The notes below the pieces were generated by a model. That model was not told where the DNA came from. It did not search any database and saw nothing but the letters and a program-made list of their open reading frames with translations. 64,000 nucleotides of DNA from Tubiluchus corallicola (Eukaryota > Priapulida > Priapulimorpha > Priapulimorphida > Tubiluchidae), in assembly GCA_030141605.1 (NCBI GenBank), contig JAQGDQ010000127.1:496001-560000 (forward strand), read 5' to 3'. The position numbers were made by a program, and so were the translations under genes. Numbering within the stretch: position 1 is the stretch's first letter; the number at the start of each line of letters is the position of its first letter. Shown here piece after piece: positions 61,244-64,000 of the stretch.

Positions 61244-63713
61244 GTTGTTAAATTATAATTTCATTCAAATATTGTTCATTTTCTACAGTGACATGCACAG
61301 AGCTGAAAGTAGTTGATGCTACTGATTTGTTTCATTAGTTGTAATTACAATAAGATTTAGTCATGGTAAAATTTTATTGTGTTTTTTGTATAAAATATTG
61401 CTGTGATACAGTAATTGATATATTCTTTCTGTATATGATTAATTTTAATGTCTTATCTCTAATTTTGGCAAGTGTATACTTTAACATTGTGGTACTTACT
61501 TAACAACCAAGCTTAGTAGAATTTCTAACCAGTCACACAGATTTGTAAGCTTTTGGCTTTTTATGTAGACTACAGTAGACTATACACAATTAGGTTCTGT
61601 GCAACTCAAAATACCATTCATCTCAGACAGATTCGCTAGAAAGGATTTGTTTCTCTACATCTTAATGCTTAAAATAATCGTTAAACTCAGTATTTTCAAC
61701 TCATGTATCACTGAATTTGGTGTTTTTAGGAAACTATTTTCGTAACACTCTTTGTATATGCTCTGCTTATCTCGGACACGCAGGAACATTGTCAATACAA
61801 TGAATGCGCACTTTCTTGGCTATCCCATTAGTTAGAATGCAAAATTATCAGTAAATACTGCAGCATATTTATGCATGTGCCACGTGTGAATTGCTTTGTT
61901 TCCTGAGTGCCAGTAAGTCCACTGATTCTGCCAATTTAATAAAATGACAAAGCAGAAAATTCTGACTTCCACTGTCAGTTGGGCCTGACAGACTGTCTTT
62001 CTCAGTACATTTAGATGGAGTTCTTGTCCGCGCATGCAAGTGTTTAAACGTTGCATATCAAATATCACTGCTGATTGTTTAATTATGATAACTGGGCAGT
62101 TCCATCTTGAGCTGTGCTGCTGTGAGTGTGCAAATACCATTAGGGCTAGGTATTTTCTAAACAGAGTACTCAAAACAAATGGAGTCAGTCAAAAATTAGT
62201 TATTTTGAAACAAACTAAGTACCATTTGACCATGAAAGAGGGTCCTGTTTCAATAAATATCTACATGATAAAGTACGTTCTAGTTTCTGTAAATAGCTAC
62301 ATGCAAGCATAGAGTGTACAACTGAAAAATGAATGCACAAATCTACACCTTCACTGAACTCAGTTTATCATGGAACTTGGACAGTTTTTTGGCCCCTAGC
62401 CATCTGAACTATGCAGAGTTTACATATTTAATTGACATTTCAGGAAAATAAACTAAAACACGACCTTGTTATACCCCATAATTTAACAAAATTGATATTA
62501 CAACAAAATAAGAAACAAGATAGTAAAAGTTTGATAACTTTCTAGCAATTACACTAAATTATTGTACTGTTCCTATTTGTAATTTAAAATCATTATAAAT
62601 TTTCTAATTTTGATTTTTTATAGTTTATTGTATTGCATGATTTATGCTTCATGTTAAACTTATAAAAACGAATTCAAAAATTTAACTTTGAAGCTATTGT
62701 ATACAACGAGTGATTTTGGATAAAATTTGAGTTCGGATTATTTGATTTTCAAACTGTCTCTATGGCTGATTCTACGCAGGCATTGTTGGTCAAAATAAAC
62801 GTGCACGAATTCTAACTTAACAAAAAAGAGTACGTAATGAAAGATACTGCAAGCATTGAGGAGATTTGTCAGTGAATTGATATGTGACTGTCTTCATATC
62901 TTGATCTGACTGTTTATGATTCTGACTGTATATTATACATACATCCAAAAGTGAGTAAATTAAAGATATTTCTGGCCGTGCTGCTAAATGCTGGGTTCTG
63001 GCTTGAAGCTTGCTAACTGTATAAGAAAATCTGTATAGCAAAACATCCTGCAATATATGTTTCATACAGTCAAACCACATCGTAAAGGCCCCTTTATAAT
63101 CCCAACCTCGCTTGACATCAAAATTTGGGGCAAAACAAAATGTCTATTGTTGCATAATCATGTATGTATTAATACACCTCAAATTATAATATCCCAAAGT
63201 GGACGATATAAAGAAGTTTGACTGTATGTACATTTTTTAACATCACACACTGACGTGGTGTCCCCAACCGGACACATGCCTTGGTTATATAGGATTTCTC
63301 CAGGCTAATCTGAATAATTTTTTATATCAGACAAGTAGAAATGGTGGATAGTAGATAATGTAGAAAATGCTAAAAATTGTAAATTCTAAATTGTTATCAA
63401 CTATAATGCAGTTGATCACAATTTTACAAACTGTCTCACAAAACTCTTGATAACTACAGGGCAGCTGAAATGTGAAGCTTACTGTACACAGTTTAAACAT
63501 GACATTTTGAGAGTGGTCCCACAAATGGGGCTGCGCTGCACCACCCCACAAAGCCCGCGTGCAATGAACGTACGTAGTTACTATCTAGTACATTTTATAC
63601 AATTATGGTCAACTGCATCATAGTTGAAAATATGATTCAGGCAATAAGTGCTAACGTTCACTCTGTTGTCTAAAATAGTAAAAACATAAATTCACATTTT
63701 GTGTTTTTGTTAG
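61244..63713. other. Intron 5 of the Schlafen-like gene
   Basis: About 2.5 kb, AT-rich, no recognised element. Confidence 0.55.
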
Positions 63714-63784
63714 TATGATGTGCAAGGGATACAGCATATTACTGCATTTGACATTAGAAGCCATTATCAGCCAAAAATTGAAAG
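63714..63784 (+). CDS. Schlafen-like gene, sixth recognised exon
   Basis: Acceptor TTTTGTGTTTTTGTTAG, donor AAAG|GTAAAC, 71 nt. In phase 0 it reads YDVQGIQHITAFDIRSHY then QPKIE and leaves AG. The gene continues beyond the window. Confidence 0.7.
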
Positions 63785-64000
63785 GTAAACAAATTCGGTC
63801 TAGGTAACTCAAGGACTGTCACTAGCCTACTGGCAAGTGCACTGTTGATTTACAAGTTTGTGAGTTCATTGAATGATTTACTTAATGACTTATAGATAGA
63901 CCATCTTATGTCACTTATGTTCTTTCATCCTGTATGCTAACTTAAATATTATATTTAGTGCAGCTAAGGTGACTGTTATAGCTTTCGAATCTATTAATAC
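63785..64000. other. Intron of the Schlafen-like gene, cut by the window edge
   Basis: No further exon is visible before the end of the window. Confidence 0.6.

Larger units (their letters stand above)
51850..63784 (+). other. Schlafen-like gene with AlbA_2 domain (gene model, open to the right)
   Basis: Six exons with GT..AG borders and fully compatible phases (2, 0, 2, 0, 0, 2) encode at least 248 residues from the ATG at 51857, and the gene runs past the window edge. The N-terminal part is an AlbA_2 (Schlafen core) domain. E21 and E26 are in EEDQTHEFK, spaced like the two catalytic glutamates of the SLFN13-type RNase site. AFLNT-(G)-GG and YLGIIDDGVVKGI supply the glycine-rich turn and the aspartate (D78 or D79). 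Schlafen proteins with this triad cleave tRNA or rRNA, and other AlbA_2 proteins bind nucleic acid; activity here is inferred. Nearest type: SLFNL1-like or an unclassified invertebrate Schlafen. Introns of about 1.0-3.6 kb host two hAT insertions and one hAT end. Confidence 0.85.

Overview
The window reads as nuclear DNA of an intron-rich, AT-rich invertebrate animal. Genes are split into short exons by kilobase-long introns with GT..AG borders. The rest is littered with decayed non-LTR retrotransposons, hAT-type DNA transposons, foldback elements and microsatellites. The RT-bearing elements look like those common in marine lophotrochozoans such as molluscs, but the window does not fix the phylum. 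Long open frames are almost absent; most frames of 60-95 codons are chance.

Three genes can be supported. (1) On the minus strand, from about 39.1 kb down to at least 20.7 kb and probably to 9.7 kb, I pieced together a multi-exon gene from small exons whose splice signals, open frames and phases agree. Nine exons between 38,120 and 20,747 join with no phase conflict and encode a largely helical protein that I do not recognise. (2) On the plus strand at 45,902-47,242 lies a complete, intronless reading frame for an enolase-superfamily enzyme of the L-fuconate dehydratase / ENOSF1 type, with every catalytic residue in place. (3) On the plus strand from 51,850 to beyond the right edge are six exons of a Schlafen-like gene with an AlbA_2 domain, also joined by compatible phases.

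Layout. 1-9 kb holds only repeats: a 167-bp foldback, a dead reverse transcriptase, a small foldback MITE, a GGACAC minisatellite, an inverted duplication and a tandem duplication. 9.7-39 kb is the minus-strand gene, with a foldback element bounded by inverted tandem arrays (23.5-24.5 kb) and a probable hAT element (34.1-35.6 kb) in or beside its introns. 39.9-44.6 kb is a repeat-rich spacer: two diverged direct repeats, a LINE 3' end, a (TC)n tract and an inverted-repeat element. 45.9-48.3 kb is the ENOSF1-like gene. 49.6-51.1 kb is a decayed LINE. 51.8-64 kb is the Schlafen-like gene, whose introns carry two hAT elements with perfect 8-bp target duplications and the end of a third.

The three genes show no obvious shared pathway. 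The minus-strand gene and the ENOSF1-like gene point away from each other across a roughly 7-kb spacer; the ENOSF1-like and Schlafen-like genes run in tandem. No tRNA, rRNA, CRISPR or bacterial-type feature was recognised.
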